A DNA stretch of 64,000 nt, from positions 682,001 to 746,000 of the forward strand of contig NZ_CP036250.1 in NCBI RefSeq assembly GCF_004300825.1, read 5' to 3'. Positions 29,341-39,925 of this stretch are shown here, in pieces. Both the position numbers and the translations under genes were made by a program. A model generated the notes under the pieces. The model made no database searches, was not told the DNA's origin, and saw only the letters and a list, made by a program, of their open reading frames with translations. The DNA is from Egicoccus halophilus. Its GTDB lineage: Bacteria; Actinomycetota; Nitriliruptoria; Nitriliruptorales; Nitriliruptoraceae. Position 1 is the first letter of the stretch. The number at the start of each line of letters is the position of its first letter.

Positions 29341-29649
29341 TTGGCTACCGCCACCGAGGTCAAGATCAAGCCGCTCGACGACCGGGTGATCGTCACCATC
29401 GACGAGAACGAGCAGACCACCGCGAGTGGGCTCGTGATCCCGGACACCGCCAAGGAGAAGCCGCAGCAGGGCACCGTCGTCGCCGTCGGTCCAGGCAAGC
29501 GCTCGGAGACCACGGGCGAGGTCATCCCGCTCGACGTCAACGCCGGTGACACCGTGCTGTTCAGCAAGTACGGCGGTACCGAGGTCAAGGTCGAGGGCCA
29601 GGAGTACCTGATCCTGTCGGCCCGCGACATCCTCGCCGTCGTCGGCTGA
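29341..29649 (+). CDS. groES: Co-chaperonin GroES
   Basis: A 102-residue GroES forming the heptameric lid of GroEL. The start region [20 protein letters not shown], the mobile loop [18 protein letters not shown] and the C-terminal [17 protein letters not shown] are conserved. The start is TTG 29341 with AGGGAGGG at 29329-29336; no ATG or GTG nearby fits. It lies under two CIRCE operators, with groEL 77 bases downstream. Confidence 0.97.
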   Translation: MATATEVKIKPLDDRVIVTIDENEQTTASGLVIPDTAKEKPQQGTVVAVGPGKRSETTGEVIPLDVNAGDTVLFSKYGGTEVKVEGQEYLILSARDILAVVG

Positions 29650-29675
29650 GCAACGTCGCTCGCGCCGGTCGCTGA

Positions 29676-31364
<1,689 letters not shown>

Positions 31365-31405
31365 TCCAGGCCACCTCCCCGATCCCGGGGAACGCTCGCA
31401 CCATC

Positions 31406-31438
31406 GGCAGGGCCCCGCGCGACGCGCGGGGCCCTGCC
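31406..31438 (+). terminator. Terminator after groEL
   Basis: A perfect 15-bp stem (31406-31420 with 31424-31438, starting GGCAGGGCCCC) with a GAC loop, 42 bases after the groEL stop. There is no T-run, common for actinobacterial terminators. A TACACT at 31472-31477 could be the -10 box for the next operon. Confidence 0.75.
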
Positions 31439-31506
31439 GCGTCGGCGCCGCCCAGCCGGGGCCGACTCGCCTACACTGGCGGTTTTGGACCGTCGGAGGG
31501 AGCCTG

Positions 31507-32151
31507 GTGGGCGAGTTGGCCCTCCCCAGCCTGGTGCGTGACCTGGTGCTGAACCTGGTCGCGGTGACGATCCTGGCGTACGCGATCTACTTCCGGCGGC
31601 ACCGGCGTCGTGACCTGCTGCTCGGCTACGTGGCGCTCAACGTCAGCCTGTTCACCGTCGCCGCCGCGCTGGGTTCGTCGAGTCCGCTCAACGTGGGGGT
31701 GGGTTTCGGGCTGTTCGCGGTGCTCTCGATCGTGCGGCTGCGTTCCGACGAGGCCACGCAGAGCGAGATCGGCTACACGATGGTCGCGCTCGTGCTCGGC
31801 CTCGTCTGCGGGCTGCCGGGGCTCCAGGTGGAGGCCAAGCTGCTGTTCAGCCTGCTGCTGGTCGCCACGATGTACGTCGCCGACCACCCCGCACTGATCC
31901 CTCCCCAGCGTCATCAGCGGTGCCGCGTCGTCCTCGACGTCGTGCACACCGATCACGAGGTGTTGCGGCGCGAGCTCGAACGGCGTCTGGGCGGCATCGT
32001 CCATTCCGTCGTGGTCCAGGAGGTCGACTACGTCCGCGAGACGATGCGACTGGACGTGCGGGTGCGACTGCACCGACCGTCGCGTCTCGACGCGCCGGCC
32101 GACGCCGACGCCGGACCGCGCGAGGAGCTCGCGCCGGGCCGCGGGCGATGA
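31507..32151 (+). CDS. DUF4956 membrane protein
   Basis: A 214-residue protein with about four hydrophobic segments (LVLNLVAVTILAYAIYF; LLGYVALNVSLFTVAAALG; VGFGLFAVLSIVRLR; IGYTMVALVLGLVCGLPG) and a cytosolic tail with VREVDYV-like alpha/beta sequence. The FGLFAVLSIVRLRSDEATQSEIGYT region is the DUF4956 hallmark (core: FAVLSIVRLRSDE). The GTG at 31507 is fixed by GGAGGGAG at 31496-31503. It overlaps the VTC-domain gene (ATGA). The family often neighbours VTC and CotH genes; its role is unknown. Confidence 0.88.
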   Translation: MGELALPSLVRDLVLNLVAVTILAYAIYFRRHRRRDLLLGYVALNVSLFTVAAALGSSSPLNVGVGFGLFAVLSIVRLRSDEATQSEIGYTMVALVLGLVCGLPGLQVEAKLLFSLLLVATMYVADHPALIPPQRHQRCRVVLDVVHTDHEVLRRELERRLGGIVHSVVVQEVDYVRETMRLDVRVRLHRPSRLDAPADADAGPREELAPGRGR

Positions 32152-32960
32152 TCGACGCGCTGCTCGCTGCGCTGCCGGGGGTCCGGCTCGACGAGCTGCC
32201 GGCCGAGGCCGGCCTGCAGCGCCGCTACGACGCCAAGTACCTGGTGCCGCTCGCCCGGCTGCCGGACCTGGTCGGGGTCCTGGCCGCCGACGTGCACGCG
32301 CTGGAGGTCGAGGGTCGGCGCAGCACCGCCTACTCGAGCGTCTACTTCGACACCGCCGAGCTGTTGACCTTCACCGACCACCTCAAGGACCGGCGTCGGC
32401 GGTTCAAGGTCCGCACGCGCTGTTACGGCGAGGCCGAGCCGTTGCTGGAGGTCAAGTACAAGGGCCTGCGGGGGCAGACGGTCAAGGAACGCTTCCGGCA
32501 CACCGGACGAGCCGCCGACCAGCTCGACACGACCGGCATCGCCCAGGTCCGGCAGGCGCTGGCCGGCCACTACCCGGACGAGGTCCCCAGCGACCTGAAC
32601 CCGGTCCTGATGACGCGCTACCGGCGCAGCACGCTGGTGGGTCTCGACGCCGGGGAACGCGTCACCATCGATCGCAACCTCGTCGTCGTCGACCTCGGTG
32701 AGCCCGCGCCGGGTCACCGGCCGGCGGGGACACCGCAGCGCCGGCCCTCGGCGGCGGGACTCGGGGGCAGCCACGCGATCGTCGAGGTGAAGTCGTCGCG
32801 CTTCGCGGGGCCGTCGCACGTCGCGCTCCGTTCGCTGGGTCTGCGCCCCGACCGGCTCAGCAAGTACTGCCTGGGCGTCACCGTCACGCGTCCGACGGTG
32901 CGGGGCAACCCGTGGTTGCCGGTGTTGCGCAAGCTCGTCGAACGGGACGACGCCGCGTGA
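32148..32960 (+). CDS. VTC-domain (polyphosphate polymerase-like) protein
   Basis: A 270-residue protein of the VTC/triphosphate-tunnel fold. Basic and acidic strand motifs line the presumed tunnel: RRYDAKYLVP, YSSVYFDTAELLTF, RRFKVRTRCYG, LLEVKYKG, MTRYRRSTL, RVTIDRNLV and AIVEVKSSRF. Yeast Vtc4 uses such residues to make polyphosphate from ATP. Whether this bacterial homologue makes polyphosphate is unproven. The ATG overlaps the DUF4956 stop by three bases, and its own stop overlaps the CotH start by three (GTGA). Confidence 0.85.
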   Translation: MIDALLAALPGVRLDELPAEAGLQRRYDAKYLVPLARLPDLVGVLAADVHALEVEGRRSTAYSSVYFDTAELLTFTDHLKDRRRRFKVRTRCYGEAEPLLEVKYKGLRGQTVKERFRHTGRAADQLDTTGIAQVRQALAGHYPDEVPSDLNPVLMTRYRRSTLVGLDAGERVTIDRNLVVVDLGEPAPGHRPAGTPQRRPSAAGLGGSHAIVEVKSSRFAGPSHVALRSLGLRPDRLSKYCLGVTVTRPTVRGNPWLPVLRKLVERDDAA

Positions 32961-35224
32961 GTGCCGTCGACACCGACGCGCCGCTGGGGCGGCAGCGACT
33001 GCTGCTCGCCGGTGTCGGACTGGCGGTGCTGGCGGTCATCGCGGGCCTGGCGACCCGGCTCGACCCGGTCGGCATGCCCGACGACGTCGTGCTCAACGAG
33101 CTCGTCGCGTCGAACGCGAGCACGCTGGCCGACGAGGACGGCGATCACCCCGACTGGGTGGAGTTGCACAACCCCACCGACGAGGCCCGCCAGCTCGAGG
33201 GCTGGTTCCTCGGCGACGACCCGGCCGAGCCCGCACGCTGGCGCTTCCCGGCCGTGACCGTCCCCGCCGGCGGCCACCTCGTCGTGTGGCTGTCGGGCAA
33301 GGACCGGCGGGATCCGGCCACCGGACTGCACACCGACTTCGCGTTGGCGCGGACCGGCGAGCCGCTGCTGCTGGTCGAGCCCGACCGGGTGACCGTCGCC
33401 GACCGGCTCGAACCGGTCGCCGTGCCCCGCGACGCCTCCTACGGCCGTGATCCGGACGACCCCAGCCGCTGGTGCTTCTTCGCCAGCCCGACGCCGGGCG
33501 GTCCCAACGACGCGGTCTGCCACGCCGACGCCGACCTCGGTGCGCCGGTGCTCTCGGCGCCGAGCGGCTTCTACGACGGGCCGTTCGACCTGCGCATCGA
33601 GGTCGCGACCTCCGACCCGGTGTACGTCACGCTCGACGGGTCCTACCCGGACCCGCAGCACAACGCCGACGCCACCTTCGTCTACCGGGGGCCGATCCCG
33701 GTCGCCGACCGCTCCGGCGACCCGGACCGGTTCACGACCATCCCGACCACGTTCGCCTTCGACGCGTCGTTCCACGGCGAGGGTTGGCGACCCCCGGCCG
33801 GCCCGCAGCCCAAGGCCACCGTCGTGCGGGCCCGCACCGCCGCGGGGCGCGAACGCGTCGCCACGTACTTCGTCGGCGACCACCTGCGGCGCGAGGCACT
33901 ACCGGTCGCGAACCTCGCCACCGACGCCGAGCACTTCTTCGACCACGAGACCGGCATCTACGTGCCGGGCCGGGTCTACGAGGACTGGTTGGCCGGGCCC
34001 GACGGCGACCCCGACCACGGGTGGAACGTGCCGGCCAACTTCGCCGAGGTCGGCCGGGCGTGGGAACGCCCGCCTGCCGACGACCTCGCGCGCGCCGTCC
34101 ACCTGACGTGGTGCGACGCCGGCGGGGCGTGCACCTACGCGACCGATCTCGGTGTCCGCGTCCACGGTGGCTACAGCCGTCGCCTGCCCGCCAAGTCCCT
34201 GCGGCTCTACGCCCGCAACGACTACGGCGAGCGCACCTTCGACCACGACTTCTTCGCCGCGGCCGAGGCCGACGTACCACCCGATCAGCGCGCCCCGGTG
34301 GGGCACCGACGTCTGTTGATCCGCAACGGCGGGGGAACCTGGGGGCTGTCGTTCCTCAACGACGCGCTGTTCCTCGACCTCGCCCGCCCGATGGCGATCG
34401 ACACCCACGCCGTCCAGCCGATGGTCCTGTACCTCAACGGCGAGTACTGGGGGCTGCACCTGCTGCACGAGCGCTACGACCGGCACTACCTGGCGGCGGT
34501 CCACGGCGTCGACCCGGCCGAGGTCGCCATCCTCGAGGCCCGCTTCGCGCTCGACACCGGGGTCCCGGGTGACGAGCAGCACCTGCTCGACGTGCTCGAC
34601 CTGCTCGCCGAACGCGACCCCGCCGACCCCGACACGATGCGGGCGGTCGAGGCGAGCCTCGATCTCGACAGCTTCCTCGACTACGTGATCCTCGAGACCT
34701 ACGTCGCCAACACCGACTGGCCGCACAACAACGTCCAGGTGTGGCGGACCCGCACGGCCGATCCCGACGGCCCGGCCGTCGCCGACGGACGCTGGCGGTG
34801 GAAGGCCTACGACCTCGACCGGGTCGGTGGCTCGGTGTGGCCCAACGATCCCACCCACGACCTGCTCGCGCATCTGCTCGCGCCGGTCGACGATCCCCGC
34901 GACGACTCGGGCATCCCCTTCCTGCTGCAGCGGCTGCTCGAGAACCCCGAGTTCCGGGAGCGCTTCGTCACGCGCTTCGCGCAGCATCTCGACACCACGT
35001 TCGACCCGGTGCGGGCCGAGGCGCGCCTCGACGAGTTCGTGGCGCTGCTCGCACCCGAGCTGCCGCAGCAGGTCGACCGGTGGGGCTACCCCGGCTCGGT
35101 CGAGGAGTGGGAGGGCTACGTGGCGTCGTTGCGGACCTTCGTCCGCGAACGGCCCCGACACCAGCGTGCCCAACTCGCCCAGCACCTCGGCGTCGAGCCC
35201 CCGGGACCCCCGGAGGAGGGCTGA
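32957..35224 (+). CDS. CotH kinase-family exported protein with lamin-tail domain
   Basis: A 755-residue protein. A single N-terminal membrane segment (LLLAGVGLAVLAVIAGLA) anchors it outside the cell. Next come a lamin-tail-like domain (~40-190; VLNELVASNASTLADEDGDH, DWVELHNPTDEA), a beta region with VYVTLDGSYPDP, and a CotH domain (~310-720). The CotH domain has RVHGGYSRRLPAKSLRLYAR, YLNGEYWGLHLLHERYD, NNVQVWR and WKAYDLDRVGG. CotH proteins of spore formers are atypical kinases of coat proteins; here the target is unknown. The GTG overlaps the VTC stop. Confidence 0.88.
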   Translation: MSAVDTDAPLGRQRLLLAGVGLAVLAVIAGLATRLDPVGMPDDVVLNELVASNASTLADEDGDHPDWVELHNPTDEARQLEGWFLGDDPAEPARWRFPAVTVPAGGHLVVWLSGKDRRDPATGLHTDFALARTGEPLLLVEPDRVTVADRLEPVAVPRDASYGRDPDDPSRWCFFASPTPGGPNDAVCHADADLGAPVLSAPSGFYDGPFDLRIEVATSDPVYVTLDGSYPDPQHNADATFVYRGPIPVADRSGDPDRFTTIPTTFAFDASFHGEGWRPPAGPQPKATVVRARTAAGRERVATYFVGDHLRREALPVANLATDAEHFFDHETGIYVPGRVYEDWLAGPDGDPDHGWNVPANFAEVGRAWERPPADDLARAVHLTWCDAGGACTYATDLGVRVHGGYSRRLPAKSLRLYARNDYGERTFDHDFFAAAEADVPPDQRAPVGHRRLLIRNGGGTWGLSFLNDALFLDLARPMAIDTHAVQPMVLYLNGEYWGLHLLHERYDRHYLAAVHGVDPAEVAILEARFALDTGVPGDEQHLLDVLDLLAERDPADPDTMRAVEASLDLDSFLDYVILETYVANTDWPHNNVQVWRTRTADPDGPAVADGRWRWKAYDLDRVGGSVWPNDPTHDLLAHLLAPVDDPRDDSGIPFLLQRLLENPEFRERFVTRFAQHLDTTFDPVRAEARLDEFVALLAPELPQQVDRWGYPGSVEEWEGYVASLRTFVRERPRHQRAQLAQHLGVEPPGPPEEG

Positions 35225-35226
35225 GC

Positions 35227-36102
35227 GTGGAGCAGCCGCCCTCGACGACGCCGTCTGCGGGACCCGGGTCCGTGCCGGCCGTGCCGCCGGCGGCCGCGCT
35301 GGCCGCGCTGCTGCCCGCCGACGTCGACCTCGCGACAGGCGCCGGCCTGCGCCACGAGGCCGCCCGCCCGGTGTGGTACGGCATGGTCTGGTCCCGGCTG
35401 GGACGCGGTGAGCTCGCCTGGGCCCACTGGGACCGGGTGCGACTGCCCGCCCTGCAGCCCTGGATCGCCGCGGAACGCGGCCGGGTGCTGCGCGAGCTCG
35501 GGTTGCACCGCCGTGCGGAGGCGCTGGAGTGGCCGGCGCTGCTCGCCGCGGACGACGCCGTCGACGCCGCGATGCTGCGGGTGTCGCTGACGGCCGACGC
35601 GGTGGGCACCGGCGACCGCGAGCGGGCTCACCGGCGACTCCAGGCCGCGGCGCGTGCGGTGGCCGAGCTTCCCGACGGGCCGCGGGCAGCGCGTCAGCGC
35701 CTTCGACTGGCCTGGGTCCGCGTCGAGGTCGCGGCGCTGCTGGGCGAGCCGCTGCCGGGCGAGGGCCTGCCGGTGTGGGACGCCGACGCGCAGGCGCCGG
35801 TGCAGCCGCCCGACGCGGCGTGGGGCACCGGTTTCCACGCCGCGAAGGGCCTGCTGTTCGGCGGCCTGGTCTCCGGTGACCTCCGGTTGCTGGACGCCGC
35901 GGCACGGCTCGCCCCGCCCGTGCTGAAGTGGGCGGTGCACCTCGCCCGCGCCGAGGCGTGCGACGACCCCGCCGCGGCCACGACGGCGGCCACGGCGGCG
36001 GCCGCGGCCTGGCAGGTCGTCGTGCCGCCGTGCGACCACGCCGGCGAGGTGGCCGACACCACGACGGCCCGACGTCTGCGAGCCCCGCGCGACCCGGGTT
36101 GA
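35227..36102 (+). CDS. Conserved helical protein of the CotH operon, function unknown
   Basis: A 291-residue, Ala/Arg-rich soluble protein. No signal peptide or membrane segment is seen. Short helical pairs (GMVWSRLGRGELAWAHWDRV; RRLQAAARAVAELPDGPRAA) suggest degenerate TPR-like repeats, and tryptophans recur (WYGMVW, WAVHLA, WQVVVP). The GTG at 35227 is two bases after the CotH stop, with GAGGAGGG at the end of cotH as ribosome-binding site. It is therefore probably the fourth gene of this operon. I do not recognise a named family. Confidence 0.7.
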   Translation: MEQPPSTTPSAGPGSVPAVPPAAALAALLPADVDLATGAGLRHEAARPVWYGMVWSRLGRGELAWAHWDRVRLPALQPWIAAERGRVLRELGLHRRAEALEWPALLAADDAVDAAMLRVSLTADAVGTGDRERAHRRLQAAARAVAELPDGPRAARQRLRLAWVRVEVAALLGEPLPGEGLPVWDADAQAPVQPPDAAWGTGFHAAKGLLFGGLVSGDLRLLDAAARLAPPVLKWAVHLARAEACDDPAAATTAATAAAAAWQVVVPPCDHAGEVADTTTARRLRAPRDPG

Positions 36103-36104
36103 GC

Positions 36105-36521
36105 TCAGCGGAAGGTCCACAGGCTGTTGAGCACGTAGTTGTTGGCCGGTGCCGCGACGAACGCGGCCAACTGCACCCAGGCGTAGTGGTGGGAGAAGAG
36201 CTCGGTGCCGACCAGCAGGACCAGGGTGTTCACGGCCAGCCCCGCGCCGACGACGACGAGGTAGCGGGGCAGCGTCCGCCGGTGCCGACGTCGGGTGGCG
36301 AACACCCACCGCCGCTGGAGCGCGTACGACACCACCAGCCCACACCCGAATCCCATCGCCGAGGCCGTGACCGGGCGAACGGCGAGCAGTTCGACCAGCG
36401 CCGTCAACGCCAGCAGGTGGACGAGCGCGGCCGTCGTCCCCGACACGCCGTAGCGCAGCAGGCGCCGCGCGTCGCGCAGCCCACGGGCACCTGACGCGCG
36501 CGCCTCCGTGCTCGTGCCCAC
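36105..36521 (-). CDS. GtrA-like membrane protein
   Basis: A ~138-residue protein with four hydrophobic segments and the GtrA signatures RYGVSGTTAALVHLLALTAL near the start, SYALQRRWVFATR in the middle and NYVLNSLWTF at the end. GtrA proteins are thought to help flip undecaprenyl-linked sugars. That fits the surface-polysaccharide genes further right, such as the glycosyltransferase at 49007. The start is uncertain: two adjacent GTG codons (36521, 36524) lie beside GGGAGG. It is convergent with the preceding gene (two-base gap). Confidence 0.8.
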   Translation of the reverse strand: MGTSTEARASGARGLRDARRLLRYGVSGTTAALVHLLALTALVELLAVRPVTASAMGFGCGLVVSYALQRRWVFATRRRHRRTLPRYLVVVGAGLAVNTLVLLVGTELFSHHYAWVQLAAFVAAPANNYVLNSLWTFR

Positions 36522-36664
36522 CACCTCCCGTCCCGTGATCGACGCGTTGCGGCCGCCGCCGGCCCGGTGTGGCCGACAGGGTACGGCCCCGTCGGTGCGG
36601 CGGGCCGACGGCGCGGTCCCACCTGACGGGTGTGCGGGGTCCTGCTCGTTATCCTCGCCCCACG

Positions 36665-38206
36665 ATGACGAGCCGACCCATCCCCCCCGCACGCCGTTCG
36701 AGCACTCCGCTGTGGCTGCTCGACGGACTCGACGTCCTGCGCCGTCGGGCCGGTGCGGTCCGGGTGACGGTCGTGGCGGTGTGCCTCGTCGGCCTGGTGC
36801 TCGCCGTGGTCGCCCCCGGCGTCGTGCCACCGACCTGGCCCGTCGGTGCCGCGGTCGCGGTGGCGGCGCTGCTGCTCGGTGCAGCGGTCGCGTACGCCGT
36901 CGACACGGCGGACCTCACCCTGCGGGGGCCGCGTCACGTCCGCGCCGCCGGCGGTGAACTGGTCGCGGTCCTGCCGCGCGAGTCCACGGTGGACCGCGTC
37001 GGACCGCTCGCCGAGGCCGTGCTCGAGGCGCGGGAGCCGCAGGGCAAGCTCATCCTCGGCGTGGCTGCCGCCGGCCGGGACGGTCGCCCGGTCGCGGCCC
37101 TCACCGACGCGCTGGCCGTGGCCATCGCCTCCCGACGGACCAGTGTGCTGCGGCTCGACCTGGCCTCCGGACGCAGCGACCGGGCCGGGCTGTACGAGGT
37201 CCTGCGAGCCGAGCGGCGGCTGGTCGACGCGGTCGACTTCGAGCCGGGCGGTCTGCACCTGGCCCGCATGGGTGCCGGTGGCGACCTGGCCGGAGCCCTG
37301 GAGGCCTTCCCGGAACTGCCGCTGCGCCTGCCGCGCGACCTCGACGTGCTGCTGGTCGCGCTGCCGACGGCGGCCTCGCGCACCTCGGTCACGGCTGCGG
37401 CCTCGCTCGACCACGTCCTGGTGGTGGGGGAGCGCGACATCACCTCCCGGGTGGACCTCATCGCCGGTCTCGACGCACTCGAAGCGGCCGGGATCGCCGC
37501 CCAGGTCGTGCTGCTCGATGACGTCACGGCCGACCGGGTGGCGCCGACCTCGCTGCCTTCCGACGACTCCTCGGCCTCCGACGACTCCTCGGCCTCCGGT
37601 GGGTCCTCGGCCTCCGGTGGGTCCTCGGCCTCCGGTGGGTCCTCGGCCTCCGGTGGGTCCTCGGCCGCCGACGAGCCCGTCGGCGACGGGACCGAGCCCA
37701 CGTCGGGTGCAGCGACCGGACGGCCGACGGTCGACGAGCGACCCGACGCGCCGTCGCGGGAGGCCGGCTCCGCCGTGTCGCCCGGGACGCACCCGCGCGC
37801 GACCCTCGCCTCGGGAGCGGGTGTCGACCTCGGGGAGCGCGTCCGTCGCGCCCGCCGTCGCCTGCGTGGGGCGTGGCTGCGGCCGCTGGCCATGACGCCG
37901 GCAACCGGTGTGCCCTTGCTCGCCGGCGCCGCGGGGGCAGCCGGTCCGATCCGCGACCTCCGGGTGTCGGACGCCAGTTCCGTGGCCGCAACCGCGCCGA
38001 GCGGACGGCTGCCGGTCGGCGAGCCGGCGCCCCACGCGACCGTGCCGCCGCCGGACCCGTTCCTGCCGGTCCCCGATCCGGTTCCGGCCCCGGATCCGGA
38101 CCCCATGCCGAGCCCGGATCCGGAGCCCGAGCCCGCGCCCGAGCCCGCCGAGCGTGCACCGGTGGGTGCGGTGCTCGACGACCTCGACGCACACGAGGGC
38201 TTCTGA
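36665..38206 (+). CDS. Membrane protein with degenerate BY-kinase-like domain
   Basis: A 513-residue protein. Two membrane segments (~34-80) precede a domain (~100-300) laid out like a bacterial tyrosine kinase/MinD P-loop fold: ILGVAAAGRDGRPVAALTDA sits where Walker A should be but has no GKT, VLRLDLASGRSDRAGLYEVL resembles Walker A', and LDVLLVALPTA resembles Walker B. It looks like a non-catalytic relative, possibly of polysaccharide chain-length regulators. A Ser/Gly/Asp tandem repeat follows, then a Pro/Asp-rich tail (PDPVPAPDPDPMPSPDPEPE). TATCCT at 36650-36655 is only nine bases from the ATG, suggesting leaderless mRNA. Name of family not known to me. Confidence 0.6.
   Translation: MTSRPIPPARRSSTPLWLLDGLDVLRRRAGAVRVTVVAVCLVGLVLAVVAPGVVPPTWPVGAAVAVAALLLGAAVAYAVDTADLTLRGPRHVRAAGGELVAVLPRESTVDRVGPLAEAVLEAREPQGKLILGVAAAGRDGRPVAALTDALAVAIASRRTSVLRLDLASGRSDRAGLYEVLRAERRLVDAVDFEPGGLHLARMGAGGDLAGALEAFPELPLRLPRDLDVLLVALPTAASRTSVTAAASLDHVLVVGERDITSRVDLIAGLDALEAAGIAAQVVLLDDVTADRVAPTSLPSDDSSASDDSSASGGSSASGGSSASGGSSASGGSSAADEPVGDGTEPTSGAATGRPTVDERPDAPSREAGSAVSPGTHPRATLASGAGVDLGERVRRARRRLRGAWLRPLAMTPATGVPLLAGAAGAAGPIRDLRVSDASSVAATAPSGRLPVGEPAPHATVPPPDPFLPVPDPVPAPDPDPMPSPDPEPEPAPEPAERAPVGAVLDDLDAHEGF
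37562..37669 (+). repeat. Six tandem 18-bp coding repeats
   Basis: Six in-frame 18-bp units encode DDSSAS (twice), GGSSAS (three times) and GGSSAA. Units share TCCTCGGCCTCC and differ mainly in the GACGAC or GGTGGG lead. They form a flexible Ser-rich linker between the nucleotidase-like domain and the C-terminal part. Likely slippage-prone and length-variable. Confidence 0.93.
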
Positions 38207-38310
38207 GCCGATCCGGTCGCTCGCGTGGCGGTCGCGTCGTCGCGTCGGTGGGCCGACGGCGTAGCTCGTAAGCTTGGCCGGCGTCCCGGCCCGTCCCAGC
38301 AGGAGCCCGC

Positions 38311-38871
38311 GTGTCCCGCGTCCGTCGTGTCCCGCTCGTGCTCGCGCTGTTGCTCTCCCTGGCGTTGTCCGGCTGCGGGGGCGAGGACGCACAGCCGTCG
38401 TCGGTCACCTGGCGCAACGTCACGATCGACCTGCCCGAGGGCTGGTACCGCAACGAGGAGACCGAGACCCACCTCACGATCGCCAACGTGGACCTGCGTC
38501 CGGGCGAGTCGGACGAGGAGTTCGTCGCGCCGGAGGAGGGGGTGGTCTCGATGGCGTTCACCTACGAGCCCGCCACGCTGCCCGACGACTGGCGCCGGTT
38601 CGTCGCCGAGCAGGACGCGACGCTGGAGGCGGACACCCGGCTGACGCTCGACGGCGAGATCCCGGCGACGCAGTTGGTCTTCTCGTACGTCACCAACGAC
38701 ATCCCGACCCGGGAGATGGTGGTACTGGTCCCGTCACGGTCGATCGTGGTGCTCAGCCAGCCGATCCCGGGTCCGGGCGACGAGGAGGGGCCGGAGGTGT
38801 TCCTGGCCCACATCGACACCTTCCTGCAGGTGCTCGAGACGGCCGACTTCGGACCGCCGGTCCTCGAGTGA
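38311..38871 (+). CDS. Secreted lipoprotein, function unknown
   Basis: A 186-residue lipoprotein. The signal peptide (MSRVRRVPLVLALLLSLALS) ends in the lipobox LSGC, so Cys would be lipidated. The mature part has the pattern of actinobacterial PsbP/LpqN-like surface lipoproteins (VTIDLPEGWYRNEE; VVLVPSRSIVVLSQPIPG), but this is not certain. The GTG at 38311 has AGGAG upstream; TAAGCT at 38269-38274 may be a -10 box. Confidence 0.75.
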   Translation: MSRVRRVPLVLALLLSLALSGCGGEDAQPSSVTWRNVTIDLPEGWYRNEETETHLTIANVDLRPGESDEEFVAPEEGVVSMAFTYEPATLPDDWRRFVAEQDATLEADTRLTLDGEIPATQLVFSYVTNDIPTREMVVLVPSRSIVVLSQPIPGPGDEEGPEVFLAHIDTFLQVLETADFGPPVLE

Positions 38872-38890
38872 GCCCACGCGGCGTGGCGGA

Positions 38891-39925
38891 TCAGAGCCGG
38901 AAGGCGCGAACCAGGAAACTGGCCATCTGCGCCCGGGTGACGGTCGCCTCGGGACAGTAGGTCCCCGACGTACACCCACTGGTGACCCCCGCGTCCGCGA
39001 GGGCCTGGATCCAGCCGGCCTGCGGATGGGCGGGATCGACGTCGGCGAAGCTGCGCAGCGCCGCGGGGCGCAGCCCGAGGGCGCGGCCCAGGAACTCGGC
39101 CATCTCGGCGCGGGTCAGCGCACGGTCGGCGCAGAACCGATCGGTCGTGCACCCGGTGGTGATGCTGGCGGCGGTGGTCCCGTTGATGTTCCCGGCGTGC
39201 GTCGCCGTCGAGGCCAGGTCCCGGTACGGCCCGGAGTCCGCGGGCAGCACGCCCTTGGCACGGCCGATGAAGCTGGCGATCTGCCCGCGCGTGACCTGGG
39301 AGCCCGGGCAGAAGCGGTCGGTCCGGCAGCCGCTGGTCACCCCCGACGCGGTCAGCCGGCCGATCGGTGTGGCGTGGGGGCTGGTGGCCCCGACGTCATG
39401 GAAGCGGGTCGTGGGGCTGGTCGTCGCGGCCGAGGTCGGACGCCGGAAGACCTTCGTCACCCAGACGTTGTTGCCGCGCACCTCGACGCCGACCCCGATC
39501 TGGGACACCCGGTCGTCGACGATGTTGCGTCGGTGACCGTCGGAGTTCATGAACGCGGTGTGCAGCGACGTCGCCGATCGGCCGCGACCGACGTTCTCCG
39601 AGAGCCGCTGCCAGTTGCGCACGTCGGTCGACAGGTTGGGGTTGTGGTGCAGGCGATTCTGATCGGCCATCCTCACGCTGTGGCGTCGGGCGACCTGTGT
39701 GAGGTCGCCGGCGACCTGCAGACGGGGCAGGCCGCGCTTCACGCGCTCGGCGTTGACGCTGTCGACGAACCGTCCGGCGAGATCGGGCCGGTCCTGCGCG
39801 AGGGCCGCCGAGGGCGCGAGCACACCGGCGGCGAGCACGAGTGCGACCAGTGCGGCGAGCCCCCCCGTCAGGTGGCGGATCGTGCCACGGCGGCGAGCGC
39901 GACGAACGGGGAGGGCGCGGTACAC
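38891..39925 (-). CDS. CAP-domain protein with three SLH repeats
   Basis: A 344-residue exported protein. The signal peptide is ~1-43 (hydrophobic LVALVLAAGVLAPSAALA). A CAP/YkwD-like domain (~48-162) has VNAERVKRGLPRLQ, SENVGRG, AFMNSDGHRRNIVDDRV and IGVGVEV. Three SLH repeats follow (~175-344) with VTRGQIASFIGRA, LTRAEMAEFLGRA and VTRAQMASFLVRA; two repeats carry paired Cys (SGCRTDRFCPG). The GTG at 39925 is preferred for GAGGA five bases upstream; GTG 39940 is possible. Function of bacterial CAP domains is mostly unknown. Divergent from the amidase gene. Confidence 0.88.
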   Translation of the reverse strand: MYRALPVRRARRRGTIRHLTGGLAALVALVLAAGVLAPSAALAQDRPDLAGRFVDSVNAERVKRGLPRLQVAGDLTQVARRHSVRMADQNRLHHNPNLSTDVRNWQRLSENVGRGRSATSLHTAFMNSDGHRRNIVDDRVSQIGVGVEVRGNNVWVTKVFRRPTSAATTSPTTRFHDVGATSPHATPIGRLTASGVTSGCRTDRFCPGSQVTRGQIASFIGRAKGVLPADSGPYRDLASTATHAGNINGTTAASITTGCTTDRFCADRALTRAEMAEFLGRALGLRPAALRSFADVDPAHPQAGWIQALADAGVTSGCTSGTYCPEATVTRAQMASFLVRAFRL

